Assembly (NCBI GenBank): GCA_017509155.1
Contig: JAFWQE010000179.1
Span: forward strand, 1-64,000
Length of the DNA stretch: 64,000 nt
Source of the DNA: Prevotella sp.
GTDB taxonomy: Bacteria > Bacteroidota > Bacteroidia > Bacteroidales > Bacteroidaceae
Reading direction: 5' to 3'
Shown: positions 52,473 through 61,107 of the stretch, piece by piece
How the letters are laid out: the number at the start of each line of letters is the position of its first letter
Numbering within the stretch: position 1 is the first letter of the stretch
The notes under the pieces: generated by a model
What the model saw: only the letters and a program-made list of their open reading frames with translations
What the model was told of the DNA's origin: nothing
Databases searched by the model: none
Program-made: the position numbers and the translations under genes

Positions 52473-55400
52473 CTACTTCACGATAACCTTCTGTCCCTTC
52501 TTCAGGTAGATGCCCTTGCGATTAGGTCTCTCCCATGGCCGGCCCATCAGGTCGAAGTATTCCTCGGCATTGACTGTTTCCACCTGCACGTCTTTCACAT
52601 CTGTAGGCACATTGCCCGATGATGCTCCCAGGATGGTAACAGGCAGCACGTTGTTGGAGGGACGAACGTCTTTCAGTGTCTTGTCGCCCTCCATCGGTGT
52701 TGTACGCAGGTAAAGGGTCTGGCTGAACTCAGGCTTGCTCGCGGTCAGCGCCACAATTGTCACCTTGTTCTTCTGCTCAGTCGTGGCATCGTAGAGGTCG
52801 CGGCTGCTCACCGTCACTTCAGTCGTGCCGGCGGCAGGTTCCGTAGCCAGCGGTGAAGCATAGAGGCCTACCTTTACGCTCATTCCGTCGGTCAGTGGCA
52901 GCAGCGAGGCATTGGTCACCTCGGCAACCACGGTTGTCAGACCGTCACCGTCAGTCTTCTTGCTCAGCACCTTCAGCGCCATGTCCACGTGTCGCACATT
53001 CATCTGCGTGCCACCCTGCTCAACGCGTCGCGGACGGGCGGCAGCCCTGTTGCGCATCTTCAGCGCATTGCTGTTGCCTGCCACGAAGTTGGCGGCCACA
53101 TCATAGTCAATGGTACCGTCGAAACTGTCGTCTACGGTATAGTCGAACTTCAGTTCGGCAGTCTGTTGCGGCATCAACATCACATCGCGGGTAAACGTCT
53201 CGCCACCCATCATCACGTCGATGCTCTCGATAGGTTCGAAACCGTTGTTCGCCACGGTGATGGTCACAGGCACCTGATGCTCATTGGACACCTCGTAGGG
53301 GTTGTATCTGATCTTGTGGTCGATGGCGTTGGTGAAGGCAACGGTAGACTCGAGGATGGCTGCTCCGTCTTGTTCGTTGGCTACGCAGTAGGCCACCTTC
53401 ATGTCGAGTCCGTCAAGATAGCCGTCCATAGACTGCAGGCGCACGTCGGCGGGTATGGTGGCTGCCTCGACGGGTGTTGAGAAGTAGAGGCTCTTGTCGT
53501 GGGAACAGAGCTTGGCGGCAAAGAGGCGGTTCTTGAAGGAGAAAGCGTTCTGGGAATCAGTCTCCTCCCCTCCTTCAGAGGAGTCCGGGGAGGTCTGGTC
53601 GGTCTGGCTCCAGAGCAATGCCACGTCGCTGAGGTCAGTGGCCTCGTTGTCCACGATGAGCCGGAAGTCGTTGACCATGTATCGCTCCATTCCCATCGTG
53701 CCGGCAATCTTGGCCGTGGACTCGCCCTTCATGTTGACAGTATTGAGTGCTATGTCGCGCCCGGTGTCGGTCTGCTGAATATAGGCCACGAGGTTGGCGC
53801 CGCCTACATTCACCATCTGCGGCTTACTGCCTGCGAGCAGGGTGTAGCGCTCGCGCACCTTGTCGGTGGGTGAGACACTGAGGTAGACAATCGACGCATT
53901 GGTCTCGCTGTTATCGATGTCCTGCTTCAGGGTAATCATCACGAGAATGCTGTCTTTGCTGATGGTCAGCTGATAGTCAGCCGGCACACTCCTACGATGG
54001 ATTCGCTTGATTTCGATGGGGCTTCCCCAGCCGTTTGCGGCATCATAACGTGCAAGCATCAGACTTCCGTCTATGTAACGGTCGCCTTGTTCGTTGAACA
54101 TCACCTTGCCCTGCTGCCATACAACGGCAGCTGCCTGTCCGTCGGCCTGCACGGCCACAGCCGGACTGACGCAGGCACGGTCCCAGTAGGCGCCCACCTG
54201 CTCGGTCGTCCAGGCCTCGCCGTTTTGGCGCATGGCGACATACACTTCCGACTTCTGGCTAAGGTCTCTCACCTGGTCGTCGTCGGAGAGGGCTTCAAAC
54301 TGGCTCTTGACGATGGGCTCACTCAGCTGTTCGTAGGCCACCATCTCGAGACCGCCGCCATGGGCGGTGCTGAAGTCATACATCGGCACCTCGGCATCCG
54401 ACTGAGCGATGAGGTCGGTCTTGTTGCCGCTTTTATACACCTGTAGGCGATCGTCGTTGTAGTTGCCGGGGGTCTTCAGGTTGTTGAAAAGCAGACTATT
54501 GCCTCCCATCAGGTAAGCGGGTCGGGCCATGCCGCTGACGTCGGTAATGATCGGTGTGCCAAGCTCTGCAATGGTACGGCGGCGCAGTTTCCGGTAGCTC
54601 TTGGTGATGTTGTCCTGCCGGCTGTAGGAGAAGATGGGTTCGCCGTAGTCAGGATGGAAGGGGTTCGTGGAGTCATCGGGCGAGAGATATGTCTTGCTGA
54701 CGTCGAAGATGGTCCAGCTCTTCTTCTTTCTGAAACAGAGAAACTTCGCTTCTGCAAACACCTCCATCGCCAGACGCAGGTCGGTCTTGAACCCCATGCT
54801 GGGCTGATGGTCGTAGGTAGGTATGATGGTACGCGTCAAAACGTCTATGCTACCACCACCCTGCACGCCGACAGCGGCCTTGGCAATCCAGAGGTCGATG
54901 CCGCAGTAGGCCCAGGCGCACATCTTCACGCGGCACTGGGTGTCAAGCTGGAAATCTATCTTCGGCAACGTCGCCACCTGACCATTGGCAGCAGCACGGT
55001 TCACAACAGCCATGCTGAGCGCCACCTTCGCGTCGAGCGAGAGGCCGAAGCCGCCGATGAAGAAGCTCACGTCGGCACGGGCCGAAGCAGAGGCTTCAAG
55101 GGTGAGACCTCCGTCGTAGAAGTTGATGTCCAGTTTTCCCGTCTCGCGGTTGATGTAGCCGATGCCGCTGAGGAAACCCTTCACGCCGACAAAGGCCGAA
55201 GGCCAGCGGGGAATATCGTCGAAGAAGTCATCGTCGTGTGGCTTCGCCGCATTCACCGCATCCATGCAGGCCTGGAACTGCTCGTCGAAGTATTTCAGGT
55301 CGTCCAGAGAGCCCATCGCGTCCATGAGGGGTCCGCCGGGGAGGAAGTTGGCCTCGCAGACGGCACGCACAAGGAAGTAGTCGCCGTTGCGCTCGATGTT

Positions 55401-58400
55401 CACGGTGAAGGGCAGCACGGGAGGCACCTGGAAGTTGAACTTGTCAAAGGCTTTTCTCGTGTCCTTCATGTCGATGCCCTGCGCCTCGGCGTCATCGTCG
55501 ATTTCAGTGAGTTCCGCAGCATTGGGCTCCATGTCGACATTGTTCTCCTCTGAGAGGACGATGAGGTCGATGCTGCTGTTGTGGAGCGAGGGTAGCGTGA
55601 CCAGCGTTTCGTTGCCGGCCATGAGGGCTGGCTGCACGGTAGCCCCTGTGGCTATCTGGTCGGTGAGGTCGAAGTCGAAAAGGGTGTAGTCTTGGCTGAA
55701 GTGTGTGAACACGTCGCGGCTGATGTGCGCCGTGCTGGCTGGCTGGAGGTTGAGTGAGGGGGCGACGAGGCGTAAGGATCCTTGTGGAGAAGCCTCTGAC
55801 CCGGCGATGCAGCCATAGATGTGGGCGTACTTCGTGCCACTCCATCCCTCGGTGCCGGTGCGTCCCTCGTGCACAATCTTCGTAATGCTCTCGTAGTCGG
55901 CGGTCTCAGAGTAATCGAGCTGGTCGGCAGCATCGATGGCCAAGAGGTCGATGGTCTCGATGGAGGCGTTCATGCTTCCATTGCGCACGTTGCCCTGTCG
56001 CATGAGTGTTTCCAGAGAGACACTGTTGACGCGCTCGTCGGCAGGGGTGAGAACGATAGTGTAGTGGCGCGTCTTGATGTTGTGGAAACGGTCATGACGC
56101 CAGTAAGGTTTGTAGTAGTCGTAGTCCCAAAGATACATGGTATTGAGCATGGGCTGATAGCCGGGCGCCACCACTTCGATGAGTTCGGCATAGAAGTCGG
56201 GATCGGCGCTGAGCAGGTAGCCGCCAACGCCCTCGTTGTAGAAGGCGGTGCCGGCATCCAGCTGCGGGGTCATGTCCTTATCAACGCAGGCATAGTTCAC
56301 AGTGGCATCGGTGATGGGCTGGCCTTGAGGGTCTACCACCGTCACAATGGTGCTGCCCAGCTGCAGATGGTCGAAACTGCCAAAGCTGAAAACGGGACTG
56401 GGACTGTCCCACTTGGAGAAACCTGCAGGGTAGGTGTGCCTGAGGAGGATTCCATCGTAGCTGTTGGCAATGGCCTCACTGCGGCTGTAGACGCGGTGAA
56501 GCTCTCGCAACTCGGGCACAAAGTTCTTCTGCAGTGGCTGGAACATGTTGGGCATGCCGACGCGTGCGTACTTGTCGCCCTCATGAAAGACGAAGGACGT
56601 GGGTTCCTCACAATAGAAGTACAACATATTGATCCTAGTACCATGCAAGTTCAGGTCGGCGCTGTGCTCCCGTCCGTTTTCCACATAGCTGATGTCGCCG
56701 TCGAAGTTATTGCAATGCAACGAGAGCTGATGGATGTTGTCAAGAGGATGGCTCACAAAGGTGTTGGTGTAGGTCTTGCCGTAACCGGGGAAGTGAACGG
56801 TGAGCGTGTAGGTGCGGCCGTCGGTCGGCGGCATGAAGGCAATCACACCGTTGTAGTGGCTGATCTGCTGGATGACCTCGCCCTCGCACGACAGCGTCAG
56901 GTCGGCACCCTCGCCAAACAGCTCGTCGTAGATGCTGAAGCTGGCGCGGGTCTTATAGAGTATGTCACGGAGCCTGTCCTCCGACTGAGAACTCGGTTCA
57001 TTGCTGTTGGTGTCAGAGAAGCCATTTGCCTTCAGCTCGTCCACAAACTGCTGCAGTTCCTTCTCATTGTCAAAGGTAAGGTCGCCGCTGGTCTCCTCGC
57101 CGTTGACGTAGTAGACAGCACCAGACTCGATGCCGTGGTAGGCAAAGCGAGCCATACAGGTCTCGTAGCGCTCCATGGCCTCACTGGCGTCGTAGCTGCG
57201 CTGGGCCAAGGTGTAGAGGTGGAGCGTCGTGAGCTGGTCGGGCGCAAAGCCTATGTCGGGCCGCACTGTTATCTGGGCGGTGTAATACAAGTCGTGTTCC
57301 TCCAGCTGGATCCACGAAGGAACAGCATCGCCACTTAGGTTCGAGTAGGTCTCGCTAAGTCCCAGCTCAGGAATCTCGTAGCCCACGGTGAAGCCCTTGC
57401 GTGGCAGATACATCACCTCGGACGTGAGCACGGCGGGATGCACTTCGTTATAGACGGGGAAGATATCTATATGGTCGCTGAAGGACGGTCGTCTGAGGTC
57501 GGGCACCAGCGTAGCCGTTGCCTCAACGGTGGTCTTGTGGCCTGAGCCGTCCTTCACTGGCAACAGCACCTGGGCAGTGACGAGCGGCTCACCGACGGTG
57601 GCATCGGTCGTGACGTCAGGATGGTCCTCGGTGAAACCAAAGGGCAGGTCGTAGAGATAGCTGTTCTGCCATTCGGTCTTGTGTCGCTTCAGTTCGCTGA
57701 ACGGGTAGCGCTCGGTCCAGGTGGTTCCGTTAGCATGGGTGAAGTTGACGGTGATGTAGTCGCCGTCAATGCGCCAGTCGTCGGTCGTCTCCAGTCCGAA
57801 CTGCAGCAGCGGGAATGCCGTGCCGATGTAATACTTGTTGACGACGGTCTTGCCGAAGGGCGGTGCCGACTGTATATTAAAGGTACGCGAAGTGCTCAGA
57901 CCGCCTGCTAAGGTTGCCGTCACCTGTACTGTGCCACTGTTGGTGCCTGGGTTGAGGAAGAAACCCCGTTCGGCCCAGCCTTCAATCTCGGCGTCGGCTC
58001 CGCCACTGTTCGTCACACTGTAAGACACGGTGGCTCCGTCGGTGGCGTTGGCTGGCAACGTACTGACGGCAAGCGGATATGTTCGTCCGATGGTGTTACC
58101 CCAACGGTCTTTCTCAATCGTGATGGTACTTCCGTCGGCAGGGAGTCCCTCGAAGGCCACCTGCGTGGCGTGGACAGCCGTGGTGGCCTCGGGCTGCACG
58201 CTGACAGCGAACGAGCCACTGCCACCAATGGCGAGTTTCGGGAAATAACCGCCCTCTTTCAGCGCACCGAATTCAACATGAACGGTCTTTTGCGACGCCA
58301 CCGTAGGAACCGTCACACACAGTGTCAGCTTTCCAGTTGCCTCGTCGAAGGTGGCGCGATGGGGAGTAAGCGTGGCACCGTCATCCATCGTCACGCCAAA

Positions 58401-59552
58401 GGTGTTCATGAAGTTCTCCTGATGGGCACGCTTCACAAGGCGCCAGTTGTCCATCGTCGCACTGAGCTGCAGCGTCTCACCGCTCTTCGCCGTGGTCTTG
58501 TCTATACTTATATTAGAGAACTGGGGCAGAAAATGCTGTCTGTCCGCCAGCACCTGGAAACCCGACGCATTCTCCGGCAGGTCGGTCTGCGAATAAAACA
58601 GGTACTGCAAGCCTTCGTCAGCGGGGTTGGCCACCTCAAAGGGACCCAGCTCGCAAGTGGGATAGACCACCACAAGGGTGTTGGTCGAGGTGCGGTTGTT
58701 GTAGTTGTCGTCATAGAAGGTGTGCAGGAACTCATCATCCTGAGGACGATAGAGGTAGTAGGCCTTGTTGCACACCGACCCTGCATTAAGCGGAGTCAGC
58801 ACCACCTGCCGGGTGCTGGCCCGACCGTAATCGTCGGCATCGGAGGCCAAACCTGTGTGATTGGCAGACCGCGCCTTCAGCACATAGCGGCTGTCGGATG
58901 CAACATGCACGTCGGCAGGGAGGTCGATGCTCAGCAGAACATACTCTCCCCAGCGGTCGAGATTCTGCCACCGGCTGCTGAAGCCGTAGGTGTTCTGGAT
59001 GGCTTCCAGCTGCGTGCTCAGCTCGCTCGGCTCCGGTGCCGACGTGGCACTGCGGTCGATGTTGAGCAGAAGCACCTCATAGCCTGCATCGGCATGAGAG
59101 ACATTGGACACGGAAAAGACACCCGGAAGATGTCCACTCCATGAAGGTGACGACGATACCGTGAGCGTCACCGTCTTGGTTCGTACGCCAGGCGAAAAGG
59201 TAACGGTCGTCTCGTCGAAGCTGATCAGATTCTTCAACGTGATGCGGGCCTCATGGGTGGCCGTGGTTCCCTGTGGACGCACCAGCGTGACGTTGAAGGC
59301 TGTCTGGCTGGAAGAAGCCGTGCCCGCGTCAATGACATAGATGTTCGGGTCGTTCGCATCGGCATGACCGCCCGAAAAGGTGATGACATCTCGCGTCTGC
59401 GCAAAAGCAGGACAGGAAAGGCCTCCTGACAGCAGCAGCAGCGCAAGCCACAGACGGCGCAAAGCCATGCCAACGTTCAAACGGCGCCGACCTTGGCCTT
59501 TTGTCTCAACAATAGTGTTTTCTTTCATAGCTCTATTTATTTTTTTGTTCAT
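52473..59552 (-). CDS. Giant secreted multidomain surface protein
   Basis: A protein of about 2,359 residues. After a long basic N-terminus comes a signal segment (LWLALLLLSGGLSCPAFAQ). The body is a long series of beta-sandwich and carboxypeptidase-regulatory-like domains (DPQGQPITDATVNYACVDKD). A region near 1290-1470 resembles a stand-alone secreted protein core (FFIGGFGLSLDAKVALSMAV). Later, about 1760-2250, are CARDB-like modules (VPVTITVANNGFEPIESIDV). The C-terminus ends FDLMGRPWERPNRKGIYLKK then GQKVIVK, like the tails of other secreted proteins here. ATG 59552 is the first after the promoter box at 59583-59590; ATG 59528 is the alternative. An adhesin or surface-layer role is likely, but no domain gives a specific function. 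Confidence 0.75.
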   Translation of the reverse strand: MNKKINRAMKENTIVETKGQGRRRLNVGMALRRLWLALLLLSGGLSCPAFAQTRDVITFSGGHADANDPNIYVIDAGTASSSQTAFNVTLVRPQGTTATHEARITLKNLISFDETTVTFSPGVRTKTVTLTVSSSPSWSGHLPGVFSVSNVSHADAGYEVLLLNIDRSATSAPEPSELSTQLEAIQNTYGFSSRWQNLDRWGEYVLLSIDLPADVHVASDSRYVLKARSANHTGLASDADDYGRASTRQVVLTPLNAGSVCNKAYYLYRPQDDEFLHTFYDDNYNNRTSTNTLVVVYPTCELGPFEVANPADEGLQYLFYSQTDLPENASGFQVLADRQHFLPQFSNISIDKTTAKSGETLQLSATMDNWRLVKRAHQENFMNTFGVTMDDGATLTPHRATFDEATGKLTLCVTVPTVASQKTVHVEFGALKEGGYFPKLAIGGSGSFAVSVQPEATTAVHATQVAFEGLPADGSTITIEKDRWGNTIGRTYPLAVSTLPANATDGATVSYSVTNSGGADAEIEGWAERGFFLNPGTNSGTVQVTATLAGGLSTSRTFNIQSAPPFGKTVVNKYYIGTAFPLLQFGLETTDDWRIDGDYITVNFTHANGTTWTERYPFSELKRHKTEWQNSYLYDLPFGFTEDHPDVTTDATVGEPLVTAQVLLPVKDGSGHKTTVEATATLVPDLRRPSFSDHIDIFPVYNEVHPAVLTSEVMYLPRKGFTVGYEIPELGLSETYSNLSGDAVPSWIQLEEHDLYYTAQITVRPDIGFAPDQLTTLHLYTLAQRSYDASEAMERYETCMARFAYHGIESGAVYYVNGEETSGDLTFDNEKELQQFVDELKANGFSDTNSNEPSSQSEDRLRDILYKTRASFSIYDELFGEGADLTLSCEGEVIQQISHYNGVIAFMPPTDGRTYTLTVHFPGYGKTYTNTFVSHPLDNIHQLSLHCNNFDGDISYVENGREHSADLNLHGTRINMLYFYCEEPTSFVFHEGDKYARVGMPNMFQPLQKNFVPELRELHRVYSRSEAIANSYDGILLRHTYPAGFSKWDSPSPVFSFGSFDHLQLGSTIVTVVDPQGQPITDATVNYACVDKDMTPQLDAGTAFYNEGVGGYLLSADPDFYAELIEVVAPGYQPMLNTMYLWDYDYYKPYWRHDRFHNIKTRHYTIVLTPADERVNSVSLETLMRQGNVRNGSMNASIETIDLLAIDAADQLDYSETADYESITKIVHEGRTGTEGWSGTKYAHIYGCIAGSEASPQGSLRLVAPSLNLQPASTAHISRDVFTHFSQDYTLFDFDLTDQIATGATVQPALMAGNETLVTLPSLHNSSIDLIVLSEENNVDMEPNAAELTEIDDDAEAQGIDMKDTRKAFDKFNFQVPPVLPFTVNIERNGDYFLVRAVCEANFLPGGPLMDAMGSLDDLKYFDEQFQACMDAVNAAKPHDDDFFDDIPRWPSAFVGVKGFLSGIGYINRETGKLDINFYDGGLTLEASASARADVSFFIGGFGLSLDAKVALSMAVVNRAAANGQVATLPKIDFQLDTQCRVKMCAWAYCGIDLWIAKAAVGVQGGGSIDVLTRTIIPTYDHQPSMGFKTDLRLAMEVFAEAKFLCFRKKKSWTIFDVSKTYLSPDDSTNPFHPDYGEPIFSYSRQDNITKSYRKLRRRTIAELGTPIITDVSGMARPAYLMGGNSLLFNNLKTPGNYNDDRLQVYKSGNKTDLIAQSDAEVPMYDFSTAHGGGLEMVAYEQLSEPIVKSQFEALSDDDQVRDLSQKSEVYVAMRQNGEAWTTEQVGAYWDRACVSPAVAVQADGQAAAVVWQQGKVMFNEQGDRYIDGSLMLARYDAANGWGSPIEIKRIHRRSVPADYQLTISKDSILVMITLKQDIDNSETNASIVYLSVSPTDKVRERYTLLAGSKPQMVNVGGANLVAYIQQTDTGRDIALNTVNMKGESTAKIAGTMGMERYMVNDFRLIVDNEATDLSDVALLWSQTDQTSPDSSEGGEETDSQNAFSFKNRLFAAKLCSHDKSLYFSTPVEAATIPADVRLQSMDGYLDGLDMKVAYCVANEQDGAAILESTVAFTNAIDHKIRYNPYEVSNEHQVPVTITVANNGFEPIESIDVMMGGETFTRDVMLMPQQTAELKFDYTVDDSFDGTIDYDVAANFVAGNSNALKMRNRAAARPRRVEQGGTQMNVRHVDMALKVLSKKTDGDGLTTVVAEVTNASLLPLTDGMSVKVGLYASPLATEPAAGTTEVTVSSRDLYDATTEQKNKVTIVALTASKPEFSQTLYLRTTPMEGDKTLKDVRPSNNVLPVTILGASSGNVPTDVKDVQVETVNAEEYFDLMGRPWERPNRKGIYLKKGQKVIVK
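53562..53594. repeat. In-frame palindromic repeat in the giant gene
   Basis: CTCCTCCCCTCCTTCAGAGG followed by AGTCCGGGGAGGTC gives the peptide SPDSSEGGEE. It is like the repeat inserted in the M16 gene and others, but only one copy is present. Confidence 0.5.
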
Positions 59553-59582
59553 TGTTTCCGATGGCGCTTGCAAATAGGCATG

Positions 59583-59590
59583 CAAAGATA
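59583..59590 (-). promoter_or_regulatory. -7 box of the giant surface protein gene
   Basis: TATCTTTG on the minus strand fits TAnnTTTG; it rules out an ATG at 59585 as start. Confidence 0.6.
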
Positions 59591-59675
59591 CAAAAAAACG
59601 ACGCTACTTGTTTGCGCTCTCACGTGGTATTTTTCCGAAACGTAAAAATACCACGCGTTATCAGGTAACGTGCAG

Positions 59676-59730
59676 GATGATCCCACAACTTACCCTTCCC
59701 CTTTGAAATGGGAAGGGAATAGCTGCGCTG
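59676..59730. repeat. CCCTTCCC-family hairpin repeat
   Basis: ATCCCACAACTTACCC, then CCTTCCCC-TTTGAAAT-GGGAAGGG and AATAGCTGCGC. It is a diverged copy of the repeat that brackets the DUF559 gene, here between the giant gene promoter and the AraC stop. Confidence 0.7.
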
Positions 59731-59777
59731 GAGTTGTGGCGAGCGGCTTGTCTACGTTCCATGTGTGCTCACCTGTT

Positions 59778-60869
59778 TCAGACAGAGTCTGCGGCGTCTT
59801 CCTCCCTCCATTCGGCGAGCGACTTCCCCGTCACCTTCTGGAAATGCTTGTGGAAATTGCTGCGGTCGTTGTAGCCACACCGTGCGCAGAGCTCGCCAGT
59901 GGGGATGGAGGGATTGTCTGTCAGGATGCGCTTGGCTTCTTCGATGCGCAACTGGATTCGCCACGAGCGGAAAGGCTGATGCAGGACCGTGGAGAAATAG
60001 TCATTGAGCAACTGGCGACTGACGCCCATCTGCTGGGCTATCTCGTCCACCGACACGTCTGGCTTCAGGAAACGCTTCGAGGCCACCCAACGGTCCACGG
60101 CGTCACGCACGTGGGCAAGGCTGTCGGCATCTGCTTCCTGCCCGTCGGTGGTCTGTGGCTCTTCGGACAGTCCGGCTGCCTTCACGACAAAGGCTGCACG
60201 AGGCATATAGTTGACGAAACTGATGGTGACATAGGTGTAGTAAACGGCCACCACAACGCCAAAGACGGCATCGAGCGTCTGGTCTGTAAGCAGGATAACG
60301 ACCACAGCCAGCAAACCTAAGGCCAGCGCAGAGAAGAAAAGACGCTTCACCCACGCCAGACGCGATGAGAGGTCGTCGGCATATACTTCTTCAAGATGAT
60401 GCACATTGGCTCGATAGACTACGATGAAATAACGGGTGTAGAGGGAAAGCTGGAAAAAATAGCACGCGCCGCTGACCACCAGCAAATAACCAATGCCCTT
60501 CAGGGAATACGTGTGGGCAATGGCGGTGAGCATCGTCAGCACGGCAAGGGGAAGGAGGTTCCACAGGACAAGCCTACGCATTCGTGTCTGCGGAGCCACG
60601 AAGATCACACACGTGAACGTGAAAAGAAGGGCCTGAAGACCGGCCACCACAAACCATACAAGCAGCATGGGAACACCTGACGTCCACCCCATAAGGGCCG
60701 ACGAACAATAGGCCACGCACAGCACCACACATGCCAGCGCAGTGTAAGACTTGGCCTTGCGAAACGCATGCCATGCGGAAACCGTTGGCACACGTAGAAA
60801 CAACAGGAGCGCTGCCTGGCACAGCAACACGCCCATCACAAAGGCACTAATAAGTCGATAGATGTCCAT
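59778..60869 (-). CDS. Membrane-bound AraC-family transcriptional regulator
   Basis: A 363-residue regulator with about six hydrophobic segments in residues 1-225 (LISAFVMGVLLCQAALLLFL, TALACVVLCVAYCSSALMG, FFSALALGLLAVVVILL). A C-terminal AraC HTH follows (about 255-355, DEIAQQMGVSRQLLNDYF, CGYNDRSNFHKHFQKVTGKS). It is the same class as the regulator at 42312-43556 but only distantly similar. Its promoter box lies at 60921-60928. It stands alone between the giant surface protein and the DPP7-like peptidase, so it could control either; no target is shown. Confidence 0.9.
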   Translation of the reverse strand: MDIYRLISAFVMGVLLCQAALLLFLRVPTVSAWHAFRKAKSYTALACVVLCVAYCSSALMGWTSGVPMLLVWFVVAGLQALLFTFTCVIFVAPQTRMRRLVLWNLLPLAVLTMLTAIAHTYSLKGIGYLLVVSGACYFFQLSLYTRYFIVVYRANVHHLEEVYADDLSSRLAWVKRLFFSALALGLLAVVVILLTDQTLDAVFGVVVAVYYTYVTISFVNYMPRAAFVVKAAGLSEEPQTTDGQEADADSLAHVRDAVDRWVASKRFLKPDVSVDEIAQQMGVSRQLLNDYFSTVLHQPFRSWRIQLRIEEAKRILTDNPSIPTGELCARCGYNDRSNFHKHFQKVTGKSLAEWREEDAADSV

Positions 60870-60920
60870 CGGTGGTCTGGAAGGGGTGTTTCAAAATGGC
60901 TGCACAGCCATCATCTGTTG

Positions 60921-60928
60921 CAAAGTTA
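60921..60928 (-). promoter_or_regulatory. -7 box of the second membrane AraC gene
   Basis: TAACTTTG on the minus strand fits TAnnTTTG, 52 bases upstream of ATG 60869. Confidence 0.5.
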
Positions 60929-61021
60929 CTCTTTTTATTCCGATTCGGAAGCATCGCGCTCCGTTTTTTTGCTTTTTTCACATTATGTTTCTCGAGGTGT
61001 TTTTCTAAACTATAGGCAAAT

Positions 61022-61063
61022 AAAAAGGTGTGCAGCTCCTGGCTTCGACCGGGAACTGCACAC
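61022..61063 (-). terminator. Terminator after the S46 peptidase gene
   Basis: AAGTGTGCAG-type and CTGCACACTT arms form a stem around CTCCTGGCTTCGACCGGGA, which itself folds. On the minus strand a TTTTTATTTG run follows. It lies 45 bases beyond the stop at 61108. Confidence 0.8.
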
Positions 61064-61107
61064 TTCTTCATGAAGACGCCACGCCTCTTATGCTGGCATG
61101 GATGGCG

